A model generated the notes under the pieces. It saw only the letters and a list, made by a program, of their open reading frames with translations, was not told the DNA's origin and made no database searches. DNA of 34,707 bases. It comes from Lachnospiraceae bacterium. GTDB lineage: Bacteria > Bacillota > Clostridia > Lachnospirales > Lachnospiraceae. Below, in pieces: positions 15,427-22,557 of the stretch (positions are counted from its first letter, which is position 1; each line of letters opens with the position of its first letter). The DNA is taken from NCBI GenBank assembly GCA_017615545.1, contig JAFZZY010000012.1:1-34707 (forward strand), given 5' to 3'. A program made the position numbers and the translations under genes.

Positions 15427-16575
15427 CTACAGCATACCAAGCACGAGCTTGATGACGATACCGCCGGCTACCGCGCTGGCCACCTGGCCTGCAACATTTG
15501 CTCCGGCTGCATGCATGATCACGATGTTTCCGGGTTCCTCTTCCTGAGCCATCTTCTGAACGACACGGGAAGCCATCGGGAAGGCCGAGATACCGGCTGC
15601 GCCGACCATCGGGTTGATCTTATTCTTCGAGAAAACGTTCAGCAGTTTCGCGAACATAACGCCGCCGATCGTGTCGAAGATAAACGCGGTCAGGCCGATC
15701 GCCATGATCATCAAAGTCTCCACCGTAACGAACGCTTCCGCCTGCATACTAAAGGCGATCGTGATACCGAGGAGCAGCGTGATCAGGTTGGTGAGTGTAT
15801 TCTGCGCCGTCTCGTTCATGGTTCCGAGAACGCCGCACTCACGGATCAGATTACCGAACATCAAAAAGCCTACCAGGCCGAGCGCTGAAGGGGCGATCAG
15901 ACCGACAACAAAGGTTACGACGATCGGGAATAAAATGCGCGTGCGCTTGGAAACATTGGCCGCGGTATATGCCATGCGGATCTTACGTTCTTTCTTCGTG
16001 GTGATCAGTTTGATGACGGCCGGCTGAATGATCGGAACCAGAGCCATGTAGGAATATGCGCAGACCGCGATGGCTCCGACATATTTGGAATTCAGGACCT
16101 GAGATACCAGGATCGAGGTCGGACCATCCGCCGCGCCGATGATACCGATGGATGCCGCGTCCTTCAGATCAAATCCCAGCAGAGCCGCCATCGAGATGGC
16201 AAAAAAGATACCGAACTGCGCCGCCGCACCAAACAAGAACATCTTCGGGTTCGAAAGCAGCGGACCGAAATCGATCATAGCACCGATACCGATGAACAAC
16301 AGAATGGGCATCATTTCGGAAGTATCGATCCCGACATTAAACAGCCAGTCGATGATACCGGCAGCATGTATTTCCTTACCTGTTGCGCTGATAATGGTTT
16401 GATCCAAAACCGCCGAGAACGGGAAGTTTACGAGGATCGCACCGAATCCCATAGGAATAAGGAGCGCCGGTTCGTAGCCTTTTTTGATACCCAGCCAGAT
16501 CAGCAGGGCGCCAACGACAAACATCACACACTGTTCCCAGGTGAGGTTTGTTATACCTTCGATCAAAAAATCCAT
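15427..16575 (-). CDS. Sodium ion-translocating decarboxylase beta subunit (OadB family)
   Basis: This membrane subunit couples biotin-dependent decarboxylation (of oxaloacetate, methylmalonyl-CoA or glutaconyl-CoA) to sodium export. It has 382 residues, about nine to eleven membrane segments, and the family signatures LLFIGIGAMIDFGPLLSNP (92-110) and GAADGPTS (147-154), where D150 corresponds to the sodium/proton aspartate. The gamma-like gene follows, but no carboxyltransferase alpha or biotin-carrier gene is within the window, so the substrate remains open; the partners must be encoded elsewhere. The ATG at 16575 follows an AGAGGT site. The promoter contains the block shared with the M16 peptidase. 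Confidence 0.93.
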   Translation of the reverse strand: MDFLIEGITNLTWEQCVMFVVGALLIWLGIKKGYEPALLIPMGFGAILVNFPFSAVLDQTIISATGKEIHAAGIIDWLFNVGIDTSEMMPILLFIGIGAMIDFGPLLSNPKMFLFGAAAQFGIFFAISMAALLGFDLKDAASIGIIGAADGPTSILVSQVLNSKYVGAIAVCAYSYMALVPIIQPAVIKLITTKKERKIRMAYTAANVSKRTRILFPIVVTFVVGLIAPSALGLVGFLMFGNLIRECGVLGTMNETAQNTLTNLITLLLGITIAFSMQAEAFVTVETLMIMAIGLTAFIFDTIGGVMFAKLLNVFSKNKINPMVGAAGISAFPMASRVVQKMAQEEEPGNIVIMHAAGANVAGQVASAVAGGIVIKLVLGML

Positions 16576-16626
16576 GTTTTACCTCTTTCTTCGTGCCGGT
16601 CAGTCCTGCCGACCGATCACTGTATA

Positions 16627-16657
16627 AGTATATCGAAGCGGGCGGAAAATGTCCACC
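16627..16657 (-). promoter_or_regulatory. Promoter of oadB with shared operator-like motif
   Basis: On the minus strand -35 TGGACA (16650-16655), a 17-bp spacer and -10 TATACT (16627-16632). The -35 sits in GGTGGACATTTTCCGCC (16641-16657), an inverted repeat GGTGGA-N5-TCCGCC. The block aligns without gaps to the M16 peptidase promoter. Confidence 0.75.
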
Positions 16658-16700
16658 TGTATTTTCTTACGAATACCTTACTGTTGCCACGTATTTCCGT

Positions 16701-17309
16701 CTATTCATGTTCGAAGTCGCCGTCATCGCCGGGGATCTCCACGGGCGGCTGTTCTACGGGTGGCTGTTCCACAGGCGGCTGTTCTACCAGCGGCTGTTCT
16801 ACCGTCGGCTGCTCGGCAGGCTCCGTCGGAACCTCCTCCGTCGTCTCCGGCTCCGGAAGCGTCACCTCTTCCCGCGCGCTGATGTTGAGAAGCTTCTTAT
16901 AGTAAGCGATCTTCTCCTTCACCTCAGCCGCTTCCAGCGACTGGTCTTCGATCTCATGGTTCAGGTTGATGATCTCGTCCTCGTACTGCTCCAACAGTTT
17001 CTGCTGCTCCGACTTCGGCGCCTGCTCATACTTCGCGAGGGCCTCGTCAAATTCCCGGATCAGCGCTTCCATCGTCTCGTTCTGCTCACGATACTTCGCG
17101 AAGTCCTCTTCCAGGTGCGCCAACTGGGCACTCTGCTTACTCAGTTCGTTCATCCGCACTCGCTTCGTCACCCCGACCAAAAGCCAGGCCACGAGCAGCA
17201 GGATGATGGTCCCCAGCAGCAAGCGCAGGCCGATCGCCATGCGCCGCCACGCCCTGCGGCGTTTTTCCTTCAGTTGCTTGATACGCAACGCTTTTTGTCT
17301 CTCGGTCAT
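16701..17309 (-). CDS. Membrane-anchored coiled-coil protein with proline-rich repeat tail, unknown function
   Basis: The protein has 202 residues. Order: a strongly basic cytoplasmic N-terminus (KQLKEKRRRAWRR), one membrane segment about residues 25-46 (IGLRLLLGTIILLLVAWLLV), a long Gln/Glu/Lys-rich coiled coil at about 50-140, then an acidic tail with five VEQP-type pentapeptides (16741-16821 in DNA) ending GDDGDFEHE. By charge it should sit N-in with the coiled coil outside. The start overlaps the stop of the companion gene (ATGA) behind GGAGGGAAG. The topology recalls FtsL/DivIC-type division proteins, but no sequence signature supports that and the tail is unlike them. I do not recognise the family. 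Confidence 0.7.
   Translation of the reverse strand: MTERQKALRIKQLKEKRRRAWRRMAIGLRLLLGTIILLLVAWLLVGVTKRVRMNELSKQSAQLAHLEEDFAKYREQNETMEALIREFDEALAKYEQAPKSEQQKLLEQYEDEIINLNHEIEDQSLEAAEVKEKIAYYKKLLNISAREEVTLPEPETTEEVPTEPAEQPTVEQPLVEQPPVEQPPVEQPPVEIPGDDGDFEHE
16741..16821 (-). repeat. 15-bp in-frame tandem repeat coding for VEQP pentapeptides
   Basis: Five units beginning at 16747, 16762, 16777, 16792 and 16807 (plus-strand core GGCTGTTCTAC, the last degenerate) code for PVEQP, LVEQP, TVEQP and similar pentapeptides in the tail of the coiled-coil protein. Such repeats usually vary in copy number between strains. Confidence 0.85.
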
Positions 17310-17746
17310 TCTCTTCCCTCCTCGATCTCGTTTTGGGAAAGAGACTCGAACTCTTCCGGTAAAACAGACGACTCTGCGGCCAGCTGCTTCAGGTACGCCA
17401 CGATCTCTTCATCGTGCGCGATCGCAGCCGACTGCTCGGCGATCTGTTGTTTTAACTGTGCGATCTGGGCGGCCAATGCTTCGACACTCTCCTGCACGCG
17501 GCCCTCCGCGCGCTCAAGCGCGGCGTACGACAGCGACTCTTCCTGTTTCTTCTTCAACTGTTCATTCAAAGAATCCCAGGCAGACTCGCAGGCAGCCTTC
17601 TCCTGCTCGATCTCGGCGATCTTGGCTTCATTGGTCGCGCGCTGATCCGCGATGGAAGACAAACTTCCGACGGTCGACAACACGACAGTCAAAAGCACAA
17701 GCGCGATCGCGCCCATAACACCCAATGCTATCTTTTGTGCTTTCAT
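17306..17746 (-). CDS. Small membrane-anchored coiled-coil protein, unknown function
   Basis: The protein has 146 residues with a short N-terminus MKAQKIALG, one membrane segment or uncleaved signal (about 7-27), then an almost uninterrupted coiled coil (residues about 35-120) rich in Ala, Glu and Gln. It overlaps the following coiled-coil gene by 4 bp, so the two are coupled and may pair through their coils. It starts 36 bp after the GH13 gene with a GAGGT site, implying co-transcription, though a functional link to glucan hydrolysis is not evident. I do not recognise the family. Confidence 0.7.
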   Translation of the reverse strand: MKAQKIALGVMGAIALVLLTVVLSTVGSLSSIADQRATNEAKIAEIEQEKAACESAWDSLNEQLKKKQEESLSYAALERAEGRVQESVEALAAQIAQLKQQIAEQSAAIAHDEEIVAYLKQLAAESSVLPEEFESLSQNEIEEGRE

Positions 17747-17782
17747 GGTTACCTCATTTTCTCATTTGCATCCCTTCGCGGG

Positions 17783-19852
17783 TCACCGACGCGTCCCGGT
17801 AAATACCGCGCAGGAGGTCGGCGGAAGATCCGCCACGATATAGCCGTCGCGCGTTTCGTATTGCACGCGGCCCACATTATAACCGGAAGTTCCGGTCAGC
17901 ATAACGCGGCAAATGGCCTCCGGATCGTTTTCCGGTGCGCCCACGCGCCACACAGGTACATACAGCTTCTGCTCGCTCTCGCTGACATTGACCACGACCA
18001 CGGCGTAGCCGTTCTCGTCGAAACGTCCGTAAGAGATCACGCCCGGCTGGGACGTGAGCAGGATCAGCGAACCGGTCCGCAGACACTGCGTCCGCTTATG
18101 AATATTGATGATATAGTGATGGAACTCGATCATCTCGAGGTCCTCGTGTCCCCACGGATAGGTGCGCCGGCTGTCGGGATCCGTCCAGCCTACCTGGCCG
18201 GCCTCGTCGCCGTAGTACACGGTCGGGGCGCCCGGCCACGTCATCTGCATCACCACGCCCAGGCGGAAGACCGCCCGGTTGATACCGCGCTCCGCTGCCT
18301 CGCTTCCGCGGGAAGAAAGCCGGCCGACCGTGTGGTTCGTGCGCGTCATGAAACGTGAATGGTCGTGGTTCGAGATCTCGTTCATTGCCGCCAAAAGCGA
18401 CGGTCCGGGCATGCGGCTCATGTGGTGGGTAATGTTACGGAAGAACCAGTCTCCGTTCCCCAGCCGTCCGCCGTCATAGCTATCCGAATGTTTATCCAGT
18501 CCGGTCAGAAAATAGGTGACCGGATCCATAAACGCATCGTAATTCATCACGGTATCCCATTCGCCGCCCGAAAGATGGGAAGCGGGATCGCCGTAGTGTT
18601 CCGCCAGAATCAGCGTCTGCGGCGCTGCCTCGCGCACGTTCTCGCGGAACTTCCGCCAGAACGCATGGTTGTATTCGTCGGAGTGCCCCAGGTCCGCCGC
18701 GACGTCCAGCCGCCAGCCGTCCGCGCAGTAGGGCTCGGAAACCCATTTGCGTCCAATGCGGAGCATCTCCGCTTCGAGTTCGGGCGATGCCTCGTAGTTA
18801 AGTTTCGGCAGCGTCCGGTGGCCCCACCAGCCGTTGTACTCACGATTGCACGGCCAGTACGAGTCCTCGTCAAACGAAAAATACGAGTGATAGGGGCTAT
18901 TGCCCGTGATGAACGCGCCCGGCTCGTACCCCGGACGGTCGCTGTATAAGAACTCCGCATCCATGTAACGGTTGAAGGAGCCGCAGTGATTGAACACGCC
19001 GTCGAGGATGATCTTCATGCCACGCGCATGGATCTCACGTACCAATTCCGCGAAATACGCGTCGCTGGCCTCGAGGTTCTCTTTACGCGTCGTGCGGTTG
19101 ATGTACCGCGTCGCCTCGTGGTTGTCGTAACTGCCCTCCGGCAGCACATCGCCCTCGTCGAAGGGGATGACCGCCAGATGCGGATCGATATGGTCATAGT
19201 CCTGCGCGTCGTATTTGTGGTTCGACGGCGAAACGAAGATGGGGTTCAGGTAGATGACCTCCACGCCCAGGTCCTGCAGATAGTCCAGCTTTTGGCGGAC
19301 ACCCTGCAGATCGCCGCCGTAGAAACGGCGCACGTCAAAGCGGCCCGGCAGCGCGTCCCATGCGTCCGCATGGCTGACCTGCCCGCCGATGTAAGCATAC
19401 TCTCCCGTCTGCACGTCATTGGCCGGATCGCCGTTGCAAAAGCGATCGACGAAGATCTGGTAAATGACCGCGCCCTGCGCCCATTCGGGCACATAGAAGC
19501 CGGGAATGATCTGGAAATCGTAATCGGTATTCACAACATCACAAACGCCGAGTTTGTTGAAAAACAGCGTGCCGTCCGCGTAGTCCGCGCGGAAATGATA
19601 GGAAAGCGGCGCGTCTGTCAGCCTGCCCGTCTGCGCTTCGTAGTACGCAAAGTGCGAATCCTCCCCCACGCGTTTCATTGGCACATCCTCGCGGCCGTCC
19701 ATGATAAGTCGGACATCGGGGGTGTCCTCGCGGCCAATGCGGAGTCTGAGCGTCACGTCATCTCCGGCGTTTGGCTGGTACGGCGACCGAAACTGCGCCG
19801 TCTCGTCCGCGTGCATGCTCTCGCGGCTGCGCGGCAAAAGGGATCCAGGCAT
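17783..19852 (-). CDS. GH13 alpha-glucan hydrolase (neopullulanase/cyclomaltodextrinase type)
   Basis: This is an alpha-amylase-family enzyme that likely cleaves alpha-1,4 links in maltodextrins, cyclodextrins or pullulan. It has 689 residues, no signal peptide, hence cytoplasmic. An N-terminal beta domain (about 20-115) resembling CBM34 precedes the barrel. Conserved regions: DGVFNH (284-289), GWRLDVAAD with nucleophile D383, LAEH with acid/base E418, and SNHDHSR with D497. A C-terminal beta domain ends the protein. The N-terminal domain plus this set of motifs points to the GH13_20 neopullulanase subfamily, but the exact substrate cannot be read. The ATG at 19852 has a GAGGAT site. No clear promoter is visible in the palindrome-rich upstream gap. 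It pairs logically with the sugar importer in the window. Confidence 0.92.
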   Translation of the reverse strand: MPGSLLPRSRESMHADETAQFRSPYQPNAGDDVTLRLRIGREDTPDVRLIMDGREDVPMKRVGEDSHFAYYEAQTGRLTDAPLSYHFRADYADGTLFFNKLGVCDVVNTDYDFQIIPGFYVPEWAQGAVIYQIFVDRFCNGDPANDVQTGEYAYIGGQVSHADAWDALPGRFDVRRFYGGDLQGVRQKLDYLQDLGVEVIYLNPIFVSPSNHKYDAQDYDHIDPHLAVIPFDEGDVLPEGSYDNHEATRYINRTTRKENLEASDAYFAELVREIHARGMKIILDGVFNHCGSFNRYMDAEFLYSDRPGYEPGAFITGNSPYHSYFSFDEDSYWPCNREYNGWWGHRTLPKLNYEASPELEAEMLRIGRKWVSEPYCADGWRLDVAADLGHSDEYNHAFWRKFRENVREAAPQTLILAEHYGDPASHLSGGEWDTVMNYDAFMDPVTYFLTGLDKHSDSYDGGRLGNGDWFFRNITHHMSRMPGPSLLAAMNEISNHDHSRFMTRTNHTVGRLSSRGSEAAERGINRAVFRLGVVMQMTWPGAPTVYYGDEAGQVGWTDPDSRRTYPWGHEDLEMIEFHHYIINIHKRTQCLRTGSLILLTSQPGVISYGRFDENGYAVVVVNVSESEQKLYVPVWRVGAPENDPEAICRVMLTGTSGYNVGRVQYETRDGYIVADLPPTSCAVFTGTRR

Positions 19853-19890
19853 GTGATGTTATCCTCACTAACAGTAATAATGATCGGGTC

Positions 19891-19943
19891 GAAGTTTATT
19901 TTTCGTCCGTAGCCTACGGCTTCGGATGAAAAACCAAACTTCT
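19891..19943. repeat. Long imperfect palindrome upstream of the GH13 gene
   Basis: GAAGTTT (19891 side) pairs with AAACTTC, and inside it TTTTTCGTCCG pairs with CGGATGAAAAA with one mismatch, enclosing a further CCGTAG/CTACGG pairing. Together they form an approximately 53-bp cruciform-capable element in the gap before the GH13 gene. It has no T-tract in the direction of transcription and so does not look like a terminator. Confidence 0.6.
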
Positions 19944-19947
19944 CCAG

Positions 19948-19974
19948 TTGCATATCAGCTGCGCTGATATGCAA
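19948..19974. repeat. Perfect 12-bp-stem palindrome
   Basis: TTGCATATCAGC (19948-19959) and GCTGATATGCAA (19963-19974) are exact inverted copies with a 3-nt loop. The element is immediately next to the T-tract of the upstream terminator. Confidence 0.7.
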
Positions 19975-19975
19975 C

Positions 19976-20003
19976 AAAAAAACCCGGCGGGTTGGGCCGG
20001 GTT
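19976..20003 (-). terminator. Strong Rho-independent terminator
   Basis: An 8-bp perfect stem AACCCGGC/GCCGGGTT (19981-19988 and 19996-20003) is followed on the minus strand by seven T (19976-19982). It ends the candidate small RNA and any transcript reading through from ftsH. Confidence 0.93.
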
Positions 20004-20068
20004 CGCATTAGATCGTCTGCGCATGCTTTCGCATGCGAAAACCAAATAATGTATTGGGGGGGTTTACG
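19976..20068 (-). ncRNA. Candidate structured small RNA downstream of ftsH
   Basis: A predicted transcript of about 93 nt runs from a promoter-like TGTTATACT (extended -10, 20075-20083) to a strong intrinsic terminator. In between are a CCAA/TTGG-closed hairpin (about 20042-20057) and a 7-bp stem CGCATGC/GCATGCG closed by a GAAA tetraloop on the minus strand (20020-20037). The GNRA loop exists only in this orientation, which supports a functional RNA on this strand. No reading frame is apparent. It could also be the processed 3' end of the ftsH transcript. Confidence 0.45.
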
Positions 20069-20074
20069 CTATAT

Positions 20075-20083
20075 AGTATAACA
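20075..20083 (-). promoter_or_regulatory. Extended -10 promoter for the candidate small RNA
   Basis: TGTTATACT on the minus strand is an extended -10 element (TG-N-TATACT, -10 at 20075-20080). No good -35 box lies at 16-18 bp, which extended -10 promoters can tolerate. The predicted start is near 20068. Confidence 0.45.
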
Positions 20084-20090
20084 CAGTTCT

Positions 20091-20141
20091 CAAGAAAAGT
20101 GTGCACAAACTTTCAAGAATTATCTACTGATTTTTTGTGCA
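20091..20141 (-). terminator. Weak hairpin after ftsH
   Basis: TGCACAAA (20102-20109) and TTTGTGCA (20134-20141) form an 8-bp stem with a 24-nt loop, followed on the minus strand by CACTTTTCTTG. It lies about 46 bp past the ftsH stop. The long loop makes it a poor terminator, but partial termination is possible. Confidence 0.35.
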
Positions 20142-20186
20142 AGTTGTACTGTATTTTACTATTTTCGTATGGATTTCTCCCATTTT

Positions 20187-22022
20187 TCAGGATTCCGATA
20201 CGAATAAAGCCTCAAACTCCGGCGCCATGATCTTTTCTTTTTCCAGAAGCAGGTTCGCGCAGCTGTGCAGCACGTTCTCGTGCTTCTTTATCAAATCATA
20301 CGCTTTCGCGTAGCATTCGTCAACGATTCTCTTTACTTCCTCATCGATCTTGCGGGCGGTATCCTCACTGTAAGTGCGGACATGGCCCAGATCGCGTCCA
20401 ACAACGACCTCATCGTCCTCGCTGAAATGCAGGACGCCGACGGCCTCGGACATACCGAACTCCGTCACCATGCGGCGGGCTATAGCCGTCGCGTGTTTGA
20501 TATCGTGGGTGGCACCGGTCGTAACATCACCGAAGATAATGTCCTCTGCGATCCGTCCGCCCATGTCGGCGCAAATGTCGTTCAAAAGCTTCGATTTGGA
20601 ATGGAACATCAGGTCTTCCTTCTCCGGAAGAGGCATGGTGTAACCGGCGGCTCCCGCTCCGGTAGGGATGATGGATACCGTGTGCACCGGTCCTACATTC
20701 GGAAGCAGGTGCAACAGGATCGCATGTCCTGCCTCGTGATATGCCGTGATCTTCTTCTCTGTCTCTGCCACGATCCGGGATTTCTTCTCGGTCCCGACCG
20801 ACATCTTGATGTAAGACTTCTCGATATCTTCCTTTGTAATGAACTTACGTCCGTCTTTTGCAGCAGAGATCGCCGACTCGTTCATAAGGTTCTCCAGGTC
20901 TGCACCGGTATAACCGATGGTGCTGCGGGAGAGCTCGGTCAGGTCGACATCGTCCGCCAGAGGCTTATTCTTCGCGTGGACTTTCAGGATCTCCTCACGT
21001 CCACGCACATCCGGCTTGGAAACCGCGATGTTCCGGTCGAAACGGCCGGGACGCAGAAGCGCCGGATCCAGGATGTCCAGGCGGTTCGTCGCCGCCATGA
21101 CGATAATACCTTCATTGATCGTAAAACCATCCATCTCGACGAGCAACTGGTTCAGCGTCTGCTCGCGCTCGTCGTGGCCGCCGCCCATACCGGTACCGCG
21201 CCGACGTCCGACCGCATCGATCTCATCGATGAAGACGATACAGGGCGCATGCACCTTCGCCTGCGCAAACAGGTCGCGCACACGGGATGCGCCGACACCG
21301 ACGAACATTTCCACGAAATCCGAACCGGAGATCGAGAAAAACGGTGTATTGGCCTCGCCGGCAACCGCCTTTGCGAGGAGTGTCTTACCGGTACCGGGTG
21401 CACCCACGAGCAGTACGCCCTTCGGGATGCGCGCGCCCAGCGCCAGATATTTCTTCGGATCTTTCAGGAAATCGACGATCTCCTCCAGATCTTCCTTTTC
21501 TTCTCTCAAGCCTGCCACATCGGCAAATGTGACCGAATTCTTTCCGGGGATGATCATCTGCGCGCGGCTCTTGCCGAAATCCGACATGTTGCGTCCGCCG
21601 CCCGATGCCGCTGCCATGGAATGGTTGAAGAAAACCAGCAGCAGGTACAAAGCAAAGATGATCAAAAGCACCGGCAGGAGCGTCGTCATGAAGTAACTTT
21701 CGCGCTCCACATCGCCCAGGGTGACCGTGATGCCGGCTGCTTCCAGCATCCGCACCGTCTCGTTGACGTCGGAGACATTGACCACGATCTTATCCGACGA
21801 GTGCGTGGACCGGAAGTAGACCTTACCGGTCGGGATCTCCGGGTTCTGGCTGATCGTGACGCCGGAAATGCTCTCCGGCTCCGTTTTTACCGCCTCGGTC
21901 AGGGATGTGTAATTCCATTCGACCGGCCGGTTCTGACTGTACGAGTACCAGATCAGGATGCCTACAAAAACAAAAATGATAAACAGGTAGATCTTATAGC
22001 CTGTATTGCCTCTCTGTATCAA
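20187..22022 (-). CDS. ftsH: ATP-dependent zinc metalloprotease FtsH
   Basis: FtsH is a membrane-bound AAA+ protease that removes misfolded membrane proteins and selected regulators. Its 611 residues show two membrane segments (about 10-26 and 113-132) flanking a small extracytoplasmic domain, Walker A GAPGTGKT (207-214), Walker B VFIDE (263-267), the second region of homology [20 protein letters not shown], and the zinc site HEAGH (429-433) with D507 as probable third ligand. The start is TTG at 22020-22022, one codon past the hpt stop and behind the GGAGGAG that ends hpt, so translation is coupled. The order tilS-hpt-ftsH is classic for Firmicutes. Confidence 0.98.
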   Translation of the reverse strand: MIQRGNTGYKIYLFIIFVFVGILIWYSYSQNRPVEWNYTSLTEAVKTEPESISGVTISQNPEIPTGKVYFRSTHSSDKIVVNVSDVNETVRMLEAAGITVTLGDVERESYFMTTLLPVLLIIFALYLLLVFFNHSMAAASGGGRNMSDFGKSRAQMIIPGKNSVTFADVAGLREEKEDLEEIVDFLKDPKKYLALGARIPKGVLLVGAPGTGKTLLAKAVAGEANTPFFSISGSDFVEMFVGVGASRVRDLFAQAKVHAPCIVFIDEIDAVGRRRGTGMGGGHDEREQTLNQLLVEMDGFTINEGIIVMAATNRLDILDPALLRPGRFDRNIAVSKPDVRGREEILKVHAKNKPLADDVDLTELSRSTIGYTGADLENLMNESAISAAKDGRKFITKEDIEKSYIKMSVGTEKKSRIVAETEKKITAYHEAGHAILLHLLPNVGPVHTVSIIPTGAGAAGYTMPLPEKEDLMFHSKSKLLNDICADMGGRIAEDIIFGDVTTGATHDIKHATAIARRMVTEFGMSEAVGVLHFSEDDEVVVGRDLGHVRTYSEDTARKIDEEVKRIVDECYAKAYDLIKKHENVLHSCANLLLEKEKIMAPEFEALFVSES

Positions 22023-22023
22023 A

Positions 22024-22557
22024 TTACTCCTCCGTAAATTCCACTACACCGACGTAGGGAAGGTTTCTGTATTTCTGGTCGTAGTCCAGACCGTAGCCCA
22101 CGACGAAAGCGTCGGGGATGACAAAACCGGTGTAGTCCACATTCACATCGTGCACCACGCGTCGGTCCGGTTTGTCGAGAAGCGTGCAAAGCCGAAGGCT
22201 CTTCGGGTTGCGCGCGCTCAAAAACTTCAAAAGATAAGAAAGCGTCCGGCCGGAGTCGATGATGTCCTCCACCACGATGACGTTGCGTCCCTCGATCGGG
22301 TGCGCCAGGTCCTTCGCGATGCGCACGGTGCCACTCGAAACGGTGCCGCCGCCATAGCTCGACACGCACATAAAGTCAAACGTCACCGGCATGGTCAGAT
22401 GCTTCGCCAGCTCCGTCATAAACATCACGCTGCCCATCAGAATGCAGATCAGGTGCACCGGCTCCCCGGCGTAGTCCGCATTGATCTGCGCGGCGATCTC
22501 CTTCACACGTTTCTCCACATCCTCCTCAGGGATCATAACTGAAATATTCTCTTTCAT
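22024..22557 (-). CDS. hpt: Hypoxanthine phosphoribosyltransferase
   Basis: This purine-salvage enzyme joins hypoxanthine (and often guanine) to PRPP to give IMP or GMP. The PRPP-binding motif [11 protein letters not shown] is plain, as are the dimer/flexible-loop region around [13 protein letters not shown] and the base-binding [27 protein letters not shown] segment. The chosen ATG at 22557 overlaps the tilS stop by 4 bp (ATGA) and has an AAGGAG site. This gives 177 residues, the normal length. Another in-frame ATG six codons upstream lies inside tilS and is less likely. Confidence 0.97.
   Translation of the reverse strand: MKENISVMIPEEDVEKRVKEIAAQINADYAGEPVHLICILMGSVMFMTELAKHLTMPVTFDFMCVSSYGGGTVSSGTVRIAKDLAHPIEGRNVIVVEDIIDSGRTLSYLLKFLSARNPKSLRLCTLLDKPDRRVVHDVNVDYTGFVIPDAFVVGYGLDYDQKYRNLPYVGVVEFTEE

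Noticed and set aside
16701..17746. FtsL/DivIC division proteins
   Set aside because: Topology is similar, but the length, repeat tail and gene context differ and no sequence signature is visible, so I left both as unknown.
19891..19943. Rho-independent terminator for a plus-strand transcript
   Set aside because: No plus-strand gene exists nearby and the flanking A/T runs are part of the stem rather than a following T-tract.
20265..22037. 590-codon open frame on the plus strand
   Set aside because: It lies opposite ftsH, whose motifs are complete, and has no start signals.
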